Positions 1 to 5,203 of a DNA stretch of 5,203 nucleotides are shown here, piece by piece (the first letter of the stretch is position 1; each line of letters begins with the position of its first letter). The notes under the pieces are model-generated. The model had not been told where the DNA came from. It saw only the letters and a program-made list of their open reading frames with translations, and did no database searches. A program made the translations under genes and the position numbers. Source of the DNA: Gammaproteobacteria bacterium (lineage in GTDB: Bacteria > Pseudomonadota > Gammaproteobacteria > Steroidobacterales > Steroidobacteraceae); assembly GCA_003156695.1 (NCBI GenBank), contig PMHN01000340.1, forward strand, positions 3,715 through 8,917, read 5' to 3'.

Positions 1-869
1 GCTGAGCGCACCGGCTGCAGCGCCTGGCCGATGTAGGCGCGGGCGGCATCGTCACTCTCGAACTGGGGGAGCGACCACAGACCTCCCCACACACCCCTGT
101 CCGGCCGGCGCTCAAGAAGCACGCTGCCCTCATCACTCATGGCTACGACCATGATTGCGCGCCGCGTCGGCCGCGCAGGCGCTTTGCGGCTCGCGGGTAG
201 CTCGTGCTGGCGCTGGGTTTGCCACGCGACGCAGTCGCCCGACAGCGGGCACTGCGCGCACAGCGGCGCGCGCCGCACGCACACTGTCGCGCCCAGGTCC
301 ATGATCGCCTGTGTGTACTCGGCGAGCTGTGTGTGCGGGGTACAGACTTCCGACAGCTCCCAGAGCCGCTCGAGCGTCGCAGGTTCGCCCGGGGGAGTCG
401 CCACCCCGAAGTAACGCGACAACACGCGCCGCACGTTGCCATCGAGTATCGGCAAGCGCGCCCCACAGCTTAAGGCGAGAATCGCCCCCGCGGTGGAGCG
501 GCCGATACCGGGGAGCGAAGCAACCGCCGCGAACTCGGGCGGAAACTCGCCCGCGAAGTCATCGCGGATGAGGCGCGCGGCGCGGTGCAGGTGGCGCGCC
601 CGCGCGTAATACCCGAGCCCCGACCACAGGTGCAGCACTTCATCCAGGGGCGCATCCGCGAGCGAGCGCAGATCAGGGAAGCGCGCCATGAAACGCTGGT
701 AGTACGGGGTCACCGTGGCGACCTGGGTCTGTTGCAGCATGATCTCCGATACCCACACGCGGTAGGCAGTGCGCTCATGCTGCCAGGGGAGATGATGCCG
801 GCCGGCGCGCGCCTGCCAGGCAATCAGTGCGGGGGCAAGCGGGGATTCAGGAGGCAGCACCCGGTGCAT
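1..869 (-). CDS. mutY: A/G-specific adenine DNA glycosylase MutY (3' end beyond window)
   Basis: This base-excision repair enzyme removes adenine mispaired with 8-oxoguanine, preventing G:C to T:A changes after oxidative damage. The reading frame is open from the ATG at 869 to the window edge, giving 289 residues; about 60 are probably missing compared with the 350-residue E. coli protein. Visible landmarks are the SEIMLQQTQVATV block with catalytic Glu42, the helix-hairpin-helix LPGIGRSTAGAI (119-130), catalytic Asp143 in ILDGNV, and a complete 4Fe-4S ligand set Cys197, Cys204, Cys207, Cys213 (C-x6-C-x2-C-x5-C). The C-terminal NUDIX-like 8-oxoG recognition domain starts near 238 and includes WGGLWSLPQF (261-270). 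The block from APLDEVLHLW through GLGYYARAR is very close to enteric MutY. A weak GGGGA lies 10 bases before the ATG; no other in-frame ATG, GTG or TTG was found just upstream. It follows the DUF4097 gene by 40 bases and may be cotranscribed. All catalytic residues are intact. Identification is firm. Confidence 0.96.
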   Translation of the reverse strand, partial: MHRVLPPESPLAPALIAWQARAGRHHLPWQHERTAYRVWVSEIMLQQTQVATVTPYYQRFMARFPDLRSLADAPLDEVLHLWSGLGYYARARHLHRAARLIRDDFAGEFPPEFAAVASLPGIGRSTAGAILALSCGARLPILDGNVRRVLSRYFGVATPPGEPATLERLWELSEVCTPHTQLAEYTQAIMDLGATVCVRRAPLCAQCPLSGDCVAWQTQRQHELPASRKAPARPTRRAIMVVAMSDEGSVLLERRPDRGVWGGLWSLPQFESDDAARAYIGQALQPVRS

Positions 870-909
870 TCTACCGGGCGTCCCCGCTCGCGGCTCACCG
901 TCCGCTAAA

Positions 910-1812
910 TCACTTGTCGCACAGCATGAGCTCACCGCTCATGCTTCTCATGTGCACGTGGCCGCTGCCATCACCGCGCGTGCCCCGCAGCGAGCTCCCG
1001 GGTCCATATTGACTGCTGCGTTGCGCCTGTACGCCGAAGCAGTTATCGATGTCGCCGCTGAAACTTGTGAGCTCGTAGGCATACCCGCCGTCGGCGGCCG
1101 CCTTCAGCGTGAGCTCCCCGCTCACGGACTCCACATCGACGGTGACGTTGCGCGTGAGCTTGCCCACGAACGTCACATCCCCCGAGGTGCTGCGCGCGCG
1201 CAACGAGTGTGCGCCGTCGAGCGAGCCCTTCACCTCGCCGCTAACCGTGCTCACCTCCAGGTCCCCGGCGGCGTGCTCAATCCGCACGTCCCCGCTCACC
1301 GTGCTGACATGCACGCCCGCAGGCTGGCCGTGACCCTGCAGAGTGATATCGCCGCTGACATTCTTCACTTCCGCGTCCGCCCCCGCGAGCTCCGCGCTCA
1401 CTTCCCCGCTGACGCTCTGCAGGCGCTGTGCGCCCTGCACGTTCTTCGCCCTGACATCGGCGCTCACCGCCGAGACATCCAGCTCGCTGCCTTGCGGAAT
1501 CTGTACCTTCAGATCCGCATCCCCACCGCGGTGGCGGCCCGGAGTGTTGGGCAGCACGACCTTGATGCTCGTATGTCCGGGCTGGCTGATCATGTCCACG
1601 CGCTCGACGCCGTCGCCCAGCTCGCCGTGCACGCTGACCTCGTTGCGGTCCCAGCCACTCACTTCAATGGAGCCGGCGACGTTGGAGATGTCCACGATGC
1701 CCTTCGGTTCCGCTGCCACCTGGCGGTCGAAAGTCCTGTCGTCGGCCGAGGCAGTGCCGGTGGCGCTCATGCACAGCGCCATCCACACCACAGTCGTTGA
1801 AACGGTACGCAT
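910..1812 (-). CDS. Exported DUF4097-family beta-repeat protein (putative adhesin-like)
   Basis: This 300-residue protein begins with a signal peptide: Arg2, a hydrophobic stretch, and a likely cut after ASA (21-23). The mature part is built from short beta-strand repeats with the core x-[VTFM]-SG-[DE]-[VIL]. They occur near 133 (SVSGEV), 151 (NVSGDI), 171 (TVSGDV), 189 (TVSGEV), 208 (STSGDV), 229 (SVSGEL), 250 (SFSGDI) and 290 (SMSGEL), mostly 18-21 residues apart, with a degenerate copy at 116 (AVSADV). Regular spacing of this kind is typical of DUF4097/LiaG-like proteins, which are predicted to fold as a right-handed beta-solenoid. Their molecular role is unsettled. The mature chain has only two cysteines, Cys258 and Cys298, which could form a disulfide in the periplasm (inference). 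The start is fixed by GAGGGGA seven bases upstream, inside the end of the anti-sigma gene. It is the third gene of the ECF operon and so is probably an effector or output of that stress response. The family call is strong and the function is unknown. Confidence 0.88.
   Translation of the reverse strand: MRTVSTTVVWMALCMSATGTASADDRTFDRQVAAEPKGIVDISNVAGSIEVSGWDRNEVSVHGELGDGVERVDMISQPGHTSIKVVLPNTPGRHRGGDADLKVQIPQGSELDVSAVSADVRAKNVQGAQRLQSVSGEVSAELAGADAEVKNVSGDITLQGHGQPAGVHVSTVSGDVRIEHAAGDLEVSTVSGEVKGSLDGAHSLRARSTSGDVTFVGKLTRNVTVDVESVSGELTLKAAADGGYAYELTSFSGDIDNCFGVQAQRSSQYGPGSSLRGTRGDGSGHVHMRSMSGELMLCDK
923..945 (-). repeat. Perfect 9-bp inverted repeat at the 3' end of the DUF4097 gene
   Basis: AGCATGAGC (923-931) and GCTCATGCT (937-945) are exact inverted copies around a five-base loop. 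In the mRNA they would form a hairpin in the codons for the last SMSGELML block, 10 bases before the TGA and 53 before the mutY start. No run of U follows, so it is not a standard Rho-independent terminator. It may slow decay, partly attenuate readthrough into mutY, or simply reflect the coded repeat motif. Confidence 0.5.
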
Positions 1813-1814
1813 AT

Positions 1815-2384
1815 TCAGATCCCCTCGCCAGCATTGCTGGCGCTGTGCACATCCGTGAGGACGCGCATTTCATCCTGGTAAGTGTTGACGAGTAATTCCT
1901 GCAGCAACGCATTGCCGGGGTCCTTGCCGAGCGCGTCCTCCAGATCCTTTTTGGCCTTGCCGATGGTGGCGAGGCTCGCGAGTACCTTGGTACGCGTCAC
2001 CGGCGGCAAGGTATTCAGCTGCGCCTGCAGCGTCTTCAGGAGGGCGGCGCGCTGGCGCTGGTAACGCGGGTCAGACACGTAGGCTACGTCCAGGCTTGCG
2101 GGAGCACTGGGTGTCGCTGTGCTGACTGACAGCGCGGCGCCTTCGTTCGTGGTGCGAAGCGGCAGGAGACTCCGATCGATCCACATGCCGATCGCAAGGC
2201 AGGCCAGCGCCGCCGCCGCCGCAAACCAGCGCAGCCGCGCCGTGCGCGCGGCCGCTGGAGTCATTTTCGTCACGGCCAGCCGTGTGGGATGCGCTGATGG
2301 GGCGATCTGCGCAGCAATCTGCGGCCACAGGTCGCGCGTGGGCGCGATGTCCTGTGGCAGCTCGCCAAGCGACTTGATCTTCAT
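1815..2384 (-). CDS. Probable membrane-bound anti-sigma factor of the adjacent ECF sigma factor
   Basis: The protein has 189 residues: a short cytoplasmic N-terminus (1-50), one transmembrane helix (about 53-69, rich in Ala), and an extracytoplasmic part (70-189). The N-terminus carries LPQDIAPTRDLWPQI (9-23), a pattern I associate with short anti-sigma-like proteins next to proteobacterial ECF genes. There is no zinc-binding H-x3-C-x2-C motif; its only cysteine (62) lies in the membrane helix, so it is not a zinc-type (ZAS) anti-sigma factor. A low-complexity Ala/Ser/Thr/Pro linker (82-98) precedes a charged, probably helical segment (about 105-180) ending in LLQELLVNTYQDEM, which may be the sensing domain. 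Its ATG overlaps the sigma gene's stop as ATGA, a classic arrangement for coupled translation and matched stoichiometry. The role is inferred mainly from topology and position; it could instead be a non-regulatory membrane partner. Confidence 0.72.
   Translation of the reverse strand: MKIKSLGELPQDIAPTRDLWPQIAAQIAPSAHPTRLAVTKMTPAAARTARLRWFAAAAALACLAIGMWIDRSLLPLRTTNEGAALSVSTATPSAPASLDVAYVSDPRYQRQRAALLKTLQAQLNTLPPVTRTKVLASLATIGKAKKDLEDALGKDPGNALLQELLVNTYQDEMRVLTDVHSASNAGEGI
1820..1826 (-). promoter_or_regulatory. Ribosome binding site of the DUF4097 gene
   Basis: GAGGGGA is seven bases before the ATG at 1812 and lies in the final codons of the anti-sigma gene. It is the strongest Shine-Dalgarno sequence in the operon and suggests that the exported protein is made in quantity. 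Confidence 0.65.
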
Positions 2385-2941
2385 GCTGTGCCCACCCCCA
2401 TTCCCAATCTGTCGCGCAGCAGGCGCCGTGCCCGATGCAGCTGCGCCTTGCAGGTGCCTTCGGCGAGTCCGAGCATCTGCGCCGCCTCATCATGCGAATA
2501 GCCGTACAGGGCGTGCAGCACGAGCGCATCGCGCGCGCCGTCCGGCAGCGCGTCAATTGCAGCTTCGATTTCCCGTACTTCCACCGGCGTCTCCAGTGTC
2601 CAATCTGCGCCCCCGCCGTCCTCGTCGTCCGGCAGGGGTTCCTCGCGCGCCCCCTTGCGGCGCTTTGCGAGGCAGGCATTCACCGCGATCCGATGCAGCC
2701 AAGTCCCGAGGGAGCTGCGCGTCTCGAACCGGGCCAGCGCCTTCCATGCATTGATGAACGTCTCCTGCGTACAGTCCTCCGCAATCTGCGGGTCCCGGGT
2801 CATCCGCAGGCACAGGCCGTAAACACGCCCCGAGTGCTCGCGGTAGATCCGCTCAAAGGCACGGGCATCCCCGCCGCTGGCACGAACTACCAGCCCCGCC
2901 TCCCAGTCGATCTGCGTGTGCTGTGCCTGGACCTGTGTCAT
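2381..2941 (-). CDS. RNA polymerase sigma factor, ECF (RpoE-like) subfamily
   Basis: This 186-residue group 4 sigma factor directs RNA polymerase to a small regulon, probably after release from the membrane protein encoded next. Region 2 spans about 25-96. It includes FERIYREHSGRVYGLCLRM, the polymerase-contacting and -10 recognition stretch DCTQETFINAWKALARF (56-72), and SLGTWLHRIAVNACL (77-91) followed by a basic KRRK. An acidic, glycine-rich linker (99-119) leads to region 4 (about 122-180), with the helix-turn-helix around GYSHDEAAQMLGLAEGTCKA that reads the -35 element. There is no extra C-terminal domain of the kind seen in ECF41 or other extended groups. The ATG at 2941 has AAGGGA only three bases away, a short spacing, but I found no better start. 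It is the first gene of the run and faces a 118-base divergent spacer, where an ECF-type promoter may allow self-activation. The family is certain; the exact ECF group was not determined. Confidence 0.95.
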   Translation of the reverse strand: MTQVQAQHTQIDWEAGLVVRASGGDARAFERIYREHSGRVYGLCLRMTRDPQIAEDCTQETFINAWKALARFETRSSLGTWLHRIAVNACLAKRRKGAREEPLPDDEDGGGADWTLETPVEVREIEAAIDALPDGARDALVLHALYGYSHDEAAQMLGLAEGTCKAQLHRARRLLRDRLGMGVGTA

Positions 2942-3000
2942 CTGTCCCTTGGAGACCGGGGAGGCGATGCGGGTTTAAGCCGCAGCCGCGAAAGTACCCA

Positions 3001-3026
3001 ACGTCGCTGATCTGCAACAGGTTTTT
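3001..3026 (-). promoter_or_regulatory. Possible ECF-type (autoregulatory) promoter before the sigma gene
   Basis: Read on the minus strand, the spacer has AAAAAC (3026-3021), a 17-base gap, then CGTT (3003-3000). Many ECF promoters have an AAC-containing -35 and a CGT-type -10 at about this distance, and ECF operons often activate themselves. Transcription would begin near 2990-2995, leaving a leader of about 50 bases. This is a motif match judged by eye in a single copy. The same DNA also contains TTGCAG (3016-3011), which could be a -35 for the housekeeping sigma, though no good -10 lies at the right distance. Confidence 0.25.
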
Positions 3027-3044
3027 CTGGAGCTCCGGGGCGGT

Positions 3045-3050
3045 TATCCT
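3045..3050 (+). promoter_or_regulatory. Weak -10-like element (TATCCT) before the small plus-strand ORF
   Basis: TATCCT resembles a housekeeping -10 box. At the matching -35 distance there is only a T-run (3022-3026), a poor fit. If the box is used, transcription would start about 3056-3060, at or next to the ATG at 3060, so the message would be leaderless or nearly so. That would fit the absence of a Shine-Dalgarno sequence there. The call is speculative. Confidence 0.18.
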
Positions 3051-3059
3051 CTCTCACAT

Positions 3060-3296
3060 ATGAACCCGTACCGTGCACTGCAGCGAATCTGGCAGCCTGG
3101 GGCGCAAGCCCTGGAGAGCCTCACCGTGGAAAACCCGGCGGCGGTACTGGGTAAGCACTGGCGGGCCGCCACGCTGCACGTGGAACAGTTGTTCTGGTTC
3201 ACGCCCATCAGCTGGCTGAAGTACCAGCCGGCCGCGATACCGGCCAAACACCCAGGCGATCACCACTTCACGAGTGGCGGCAAGCTCATCAGGTAA
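3060..3296 (+). CDS. Small hypothetical protein, 78 residues, unrecognised
   Basis: I do not recognise this product. It begins MNPYRALQRIWQPGAQALES and is rich in Trp (4 of 78), Pro, Ala and His, with no signal peptide, clear membrane helix or known motif. Over the 66 codons before it meets hemF, a hand count gives G/C of roughly 65%, 48% and 82% at codon positions 1, 2 and 3, the pattern expected of a real gene in a high-GC genome. Against it, there is no Shine-Dalgarno sequence in the 20 bases before the ATG. Its last 12 codons are also antisense to the conserved end of hemF, so that tail is not under independent selection. It is the only gene candidate on this strand and is divergent from the sigma gene. 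It could be a genuine small protein, a decayed remnant of a longer gene, or a chance ORF. Confidence 0.45.
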   Translation: MNPYRALQRIWQPGAQALESLTVENPAAVLGKHWRAATLHVEQLFWFTPISWLKYQPAAIPAKHPGDHHFTSGGKLIR

Positions 3297-4108
3297 GCGT
3301 CCGGGTCCGCATCGGTGCTGAAGCCGAAACGGGTCCCGCGGTCGTACACCAGGTTGAATTCCACGTAGCGTCCGCGCTTTACGAGCAGCTGCTCGCGCTT
3401 TTCCGCGTCGTACGGGGTGTCTTTGCGCCGCGCCACGATCTGCGGGTACACCTCAAGGAGCGCCTCCCCCAGGGCGCGCACGAACGCAAAGTCCGCGCTG
3501 GCATCCCCACTCGCCAGGTCATCGAAGAAAACTCCCCCGACCCCGCGGGGCTCCTGCCGATGCGGCAGGTAGAAATACCGGTCGCACCACTCCTTGTATT
3601 CCTTGTAAGCCCCGGGTCGGTAAGCATCGCAGGCGTGGCGCAGCGCGGCATGAAAAGCCCCGGTGTCTTCGGCAATCGGGAACGTCGGCGTGAGATCCGA
3701 GCCGCCGCCAAACCAGGCGCGATTGGTCGAGAGGTACCGCAGATTCATGTGCACCGCCGGCACGTAGGGGTTGCTCATGTGGGCGACGAGCGAGATGCCG
3801 CAGGCGACGAAGCGGCCACCGGAAGCGTCCGCCCCCGCCACCTGGCCGCGGGACTCCACCGGCAACACCCCCCACACATGGCTGACGTTGACGCCCACTT
3901 TTTCGAACACCTCCCCGCGCATCAGGCGTGATTCGCCGCCTCCCTGCAGGCGGTGTCCCGCAGGCTTCGTCCAGCTGCGCGCCTCAAAGCGGCTCTTGGG
4001 TTCAAAGGCCTCGAACGCCGCGCACAGGCGCGCCTGCAGATCCCGAAAAGCCCCGGTCGCAATGCCGGCGAAGCCCTCCTCCCCGGGACGCGTCTCAGCG
4101 CCGCTCAT
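3260..4108 (-). CDS. hemF: Oxygen-dependent coproporphyrinogen III oxidase
   Basis: This enzyme oxidatively decarboxylates two propionates of coproporphyrinogen III to vinyls, using O2, to give protoporphyrinogen IX. I choose the ATG at 4108 (282 residues). It begins MSGAETRPGE, has GGTGGA eight bases upstream, and overlaps the hemE end by 14 bases; the open frame further upstream is antisense or out-of-frame hemE. Landmarks are GGGESR (56-61), VFEKVGVNVSHV (67-78), the signature LVAHMSNPYVPAVHMN (107-122), WFGGGSDLTP (132-141), PHRQEPRGVGGVFFDDL (182-198) and RGRYVEFNLVYDRGT (245-259). His110, His120, His153 and His183 match the four conserved histidines of E. coli HemF (96, 106, 145, 175). 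The chain stops right after LMSLPPLVKW, about 25 residues before the E. coli end. Alphaproteobacterial-type HemF also ends near VKW, so I read this as the shorter subtype, not a truncation. The 3' end overlaps the plus-strand small ORF by 37 bases. Confidence 0.95.
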   Translation of the reverse strand: MSGAETRPGEEGFAGIATGAFRDLQARLCAAFEAFEPKSRFEARSWTKPAGHRLQGGGESRLMRGEVFEKVGVNVSHVWGVLPVESRGQVAGADASGGRFVACGISLVAHMSNPYVPAVHMNLRYLSTNRAWFGGGSDLTPTFPIAEDTGAFHAALRHACDAYRPGAYKEYKEWCDRYFYLPHRQEPRGVGGVFFDDLASGDASADFAFVRALGEALLEVYPQIVARRKDTPYDAEKREQLLVKRGRYVEFNLVYDRGTRFGFSTDADPDAYLMSLPPLVKW

Positions 4109-5120
4109 GCACGTAGTCCACCAGGCGCGCCACAGCGTCCGGGTCGGTTTCGGGCCAGATGCCGTGTCCGAGATTGAAGATGTGTCCGGGCGCGGGGCCG
4201 GCCGCCTCGAGCACGGCATCGACATGCCCCTGAAGCTGCGATGGCGGGGCGAAAAGCGCGGCCGGATCGAGATTCCCCTGCACGGCCTTGCCCTCGCCCA
4301 GCGTGCGGCGCACGTCCTTCAGACTCGAACGCCAGTCCACACCGATGACCTCCACGTCTAGATCGCTGACCGCGCTCATGAGGGAAGAGCCCTGGTTCAG
4401 GTAATAGATGAGTGGCACACCGGCACGGCGCAAGGCCGTCATCGTGCGCCGCACGGCCGGCAGCGCGAAGCGCGTGAACTCGCGTGGCGCTAAGAGTCCC
4501 GCCCAGGACTCGAACAACATGAGCGCCTGCGCACCGGCCGCGGCCTGCGCCAGAAGATAAGCCGCCATCGCGTCCGCGAGGTGCGTGAGCAGGCGCTGCG
4601 CCGCATCCGGCTGCGCGTACAGGAACGTGCGCGCGGGCGCGAACTCCTTGGAAGGCCGGCCGCACACGAGATAACACAGGAGCGTAAACGGTCCACCCGC
4701 AAAGCCGATCACCGGCGCGCCGCGGGGTACGTTCGCGCGCACCAGGCGCAGTGTCTCCAGCACAAACGGCACATCGCGCTCGGGAACGAGCGCTGGCAGG
4801 GCGTCGATCTGCGCATCGGTGCGGATGGGTTCGCGCACCACGGGCCCGGGCTCAAAGGCGAGCTCGACCCCCATGCCCTGTATGGGCGTCATGATGTCGC
4901 TGAAGAGAATGGCGGCGTCGAGTTCAAAGCGCCGCAGCGGCTGCAGGGTCACTTCCGCGGCGAGCTCAGGGGTGCGGGTGAGCGCCTCGAAATCCACCCT
5001 GGCGCGCAGCGCCCGATACTCCGGCAGGTAGCGCCCGGCCTGACGCATGATCCAGATCGGACGGTGCGGGACGGGTTCCCGCCGGCACGCCGCGAGAAAC
5101 GCGCCTGCCTGCGGCTTCAC
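4095..5120 (-). CDS. hemE: Uroporphyrinogen decarboxylase
   Basis: HemE removes four carboxyl groups from the acetate side chains of uroporphyrinogen III, yielding coproporphyrinogen III, the substrate of HemF encoded directly downstream. I choose the GTG at 5120 (341 residues) because AGGGG sits eight bases upstream and the protein then begins a few residues before the family's first conserved block. The in-frame ATG at 5189 would add 23 residues of non-conserved sequence. With the GTG start, the substrate-binding RQAGRYLPEY is at 26-35, FSDI with the key Asp75 at 73-76, the conserved Tyr150 in LCYL, FESWAG with Ser205 at 203-208, QGNLDP at 281-286, and NLGHGI with His319 at 316-321. All expected active-site residues are present. 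The FESWAG and GGPFTLLCYL segments differ from the usual Pseudomonas/E. coli versions (FDTWGG, GSPWTLATYM) and resemble UroD of other phyla, hinting at a different ancestry. The function is certain; the start is likely but unproven. Confidence 0.95.
   Translation of the reverse strand: MKPQAGAFLAACRREPVPHRPIWIMRQAGRYLPEYRALRARVDFEALTRTPELAAEVTLQPLRRFELDAAILFSDIMTPIQGMGVELAFEPGPVVREPIRTDAQIDALPALVPERDVPFVLETLRLVRANVPRGAPVIGFAGGPFTLLCYLVCGRPSKEFAPARTFLYAQPDAAQRLLTHLADAMAAYLLAQAAAGAQALMLFESWAGLLAPREFTRFALPAVRRTMTALRRAGVPLIYYLNQGSSLMSAVSDLDVEVIGVDWRSSLKDVRRTLGEGKAVQGNLDPAALFAPPSQLQGHVDAVLEAAGPAPGHIFNLGHGIWPETDPDAVARLVDYVHERR
4117..4122 (-). promoter_or_regulatory. Ribosome binding site of hemF, inside hemE
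   Basis: GGTGGA lies eight bases before the ATG at 4108, within the last codons of hemE. It supports the short hemF start over the long open frame and suggests that ribosomes finishing hemE help start hemF. Confidence 0.6.
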
Positions 5121-5128
5121 GTCCGCAG

Positions 5129-5133
5129 CCCCT
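5129..5133 (-). promoter_or_regulatory. Ribosome binding site deciding the hemE GTG start
   Basis: AGGGG ends eight bases before the GTG at 5120. The competing ATG at 5189 has only GAGTGG four bases away, so this site favours the GTG. Confidence 0.55.
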
Positions 5134-5172
5134 GCGCCGGCCGATCCACAGAGTGCTCGGCTGCTGAGGTGA

Positions 5173-5203
5173 TCATAGCGGCTGCCCATCGAGCCACTCG
5201 ACC
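5173..5203 (-). CDS. Possible C-terminal tail of an upstream gene (edge fragment)
   Basis: In one minus-strand frame the right edge reads VEWLDGQPL followed by TGA (5175-5173), 52 bases before the hemE GTG. It looks like a plausible protein end, and hemE sits where an upstream gene of the same operon would stop. However, nine residues cannot identify anything. A second frame stays open to a TGA at 5119-5117, overlapping the hemE start as GTGA, and is an equally possible upstream end. Confidence 0.25.
   Translation of the reverse strand, partial: VEWLDGQPL

Noticed and set aside
1755..1785. Possible lipoprotein signal around MALCM in the DUF4097 protein.
   Set aside because: The residue before Cys14 is Leu, which does not fit a lipobox (Gly, Ala or Ser expected), and a normal signal-peptidase I site (ASA) follows.
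952..1800. A long plus-strand open frame (about 282 residues) opposite the DUF4097 gene.
   Set aside because: It is rich in Ala, Arg and His, as expected for the antisense of a high-GC gene, and the minus strand encodes a clear signal peptide and DUF4097 repeats.
2942..3059. Looked for a terminator, riboswitch or tRNA in the divergent spacer.
   Set aside because: No stem followed by a T-run, no cloverleaf and no known riboswitch pattern was visible; only tentative promoter elements remain.
3260..3262. HemF appeared to be truncated by a premature stop just after LVKW.
   Set aside because: No frame downstream resembles the missing E. coli C-terminus (WEYDYQP and on), and alphaproteobacterial-type HemF naturally ends at about this point. 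All conserved histidines and motifs lie upstream, so the protein is probably complete.
3044..3266. Short minus-strand open frames downstream of hemF.
   Set aside because: They have only weak alternative starts, no recognisable product, and are opposite the better-composed plus-strand ORF.
4109..4225. The open hemF frame extends to 4225, adding 39 residues.
   Set aside because: That stretch lies inside the conserved 3' part of hemE, reads as low-quality sequence, and the ATG at 4108 has its own ribosome binding site.
3297..5120. Plus-strand open frames opposite hemF and hemE.
   Set aside because: They are antisense to two well-identified enzymes and have typical antisense composition.

Overview
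The window is GC-rich proteobacterial chromosome with dense, mostly minus-strand housekeeping genes and no mobile elements. MutY looks gammaproteobacterial. HemF has the shorter, alphaproteobacterial-style C-terminus, and HemE is also not of the usual enteric/pseudomonad form. My best guess is a less-studied gammaproteobacterial lineage with heme genes of mixed ancestry, but this rests on remembered family features, not a search.

Layout, left to right. Positions 1-869 (minus) hold most of mutY, the adenine glycosylase that removes A opposite 8-oxoguanine; its C-terminus runs off the window. It is the last visible gene of a minus-strand run that starts at 2941: an ECF sigma factor (2941-2381), a single-pass membrane protein that is probably its anti-sigma factor (2384-1815), an exported DUF4097 beta-repeat protein (1812-910), then mutY after a 40-base gap. 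The sigma and anti-sigma genes share an ATGA overlap, and only two bases separate the anti-sigma and DUF4097 genes, so the first three genes look translationally coupled. The likely logic is an envelope-stress circuit: the membrane protein holds the sigma factor, and the sigma factor drives its own operon, including the exported protein.

Positions 2942-3059 form a 118-base divergent spacer. It holds a tentative ECF-type promoter facing the sigma gene and a weak -10-like element facing right. From 3060 to 3296 the plus strand carries a small unrecognised ORF with good coding composition; its end overlaps hemF tail to tail.

Positions 5120-3260 (minus) carry hemE and hemF, overlapping by 14 bases. 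They encode two consecutive heme-pathway steps: uroporphyrinogen III to coproporphyrinogen III, then oxygen-dependent conversion to protoporphyrinogen IX. The use of HemF points to an aerobic or facultative organism. The last bases at the right edge may be the tail of one more upstream minus-strand gene.

I saw no tRNA, rRNA, CRISPR array, insertion sequence, attachment site or convincing Rho-independent terminator, and no clearly new system. The points most worth a second look are the small plus-strand ORF, the ECF/DUF4097 cassette with mutY behind it, and a perfect hairpin at the end of the DUF4097 gene.
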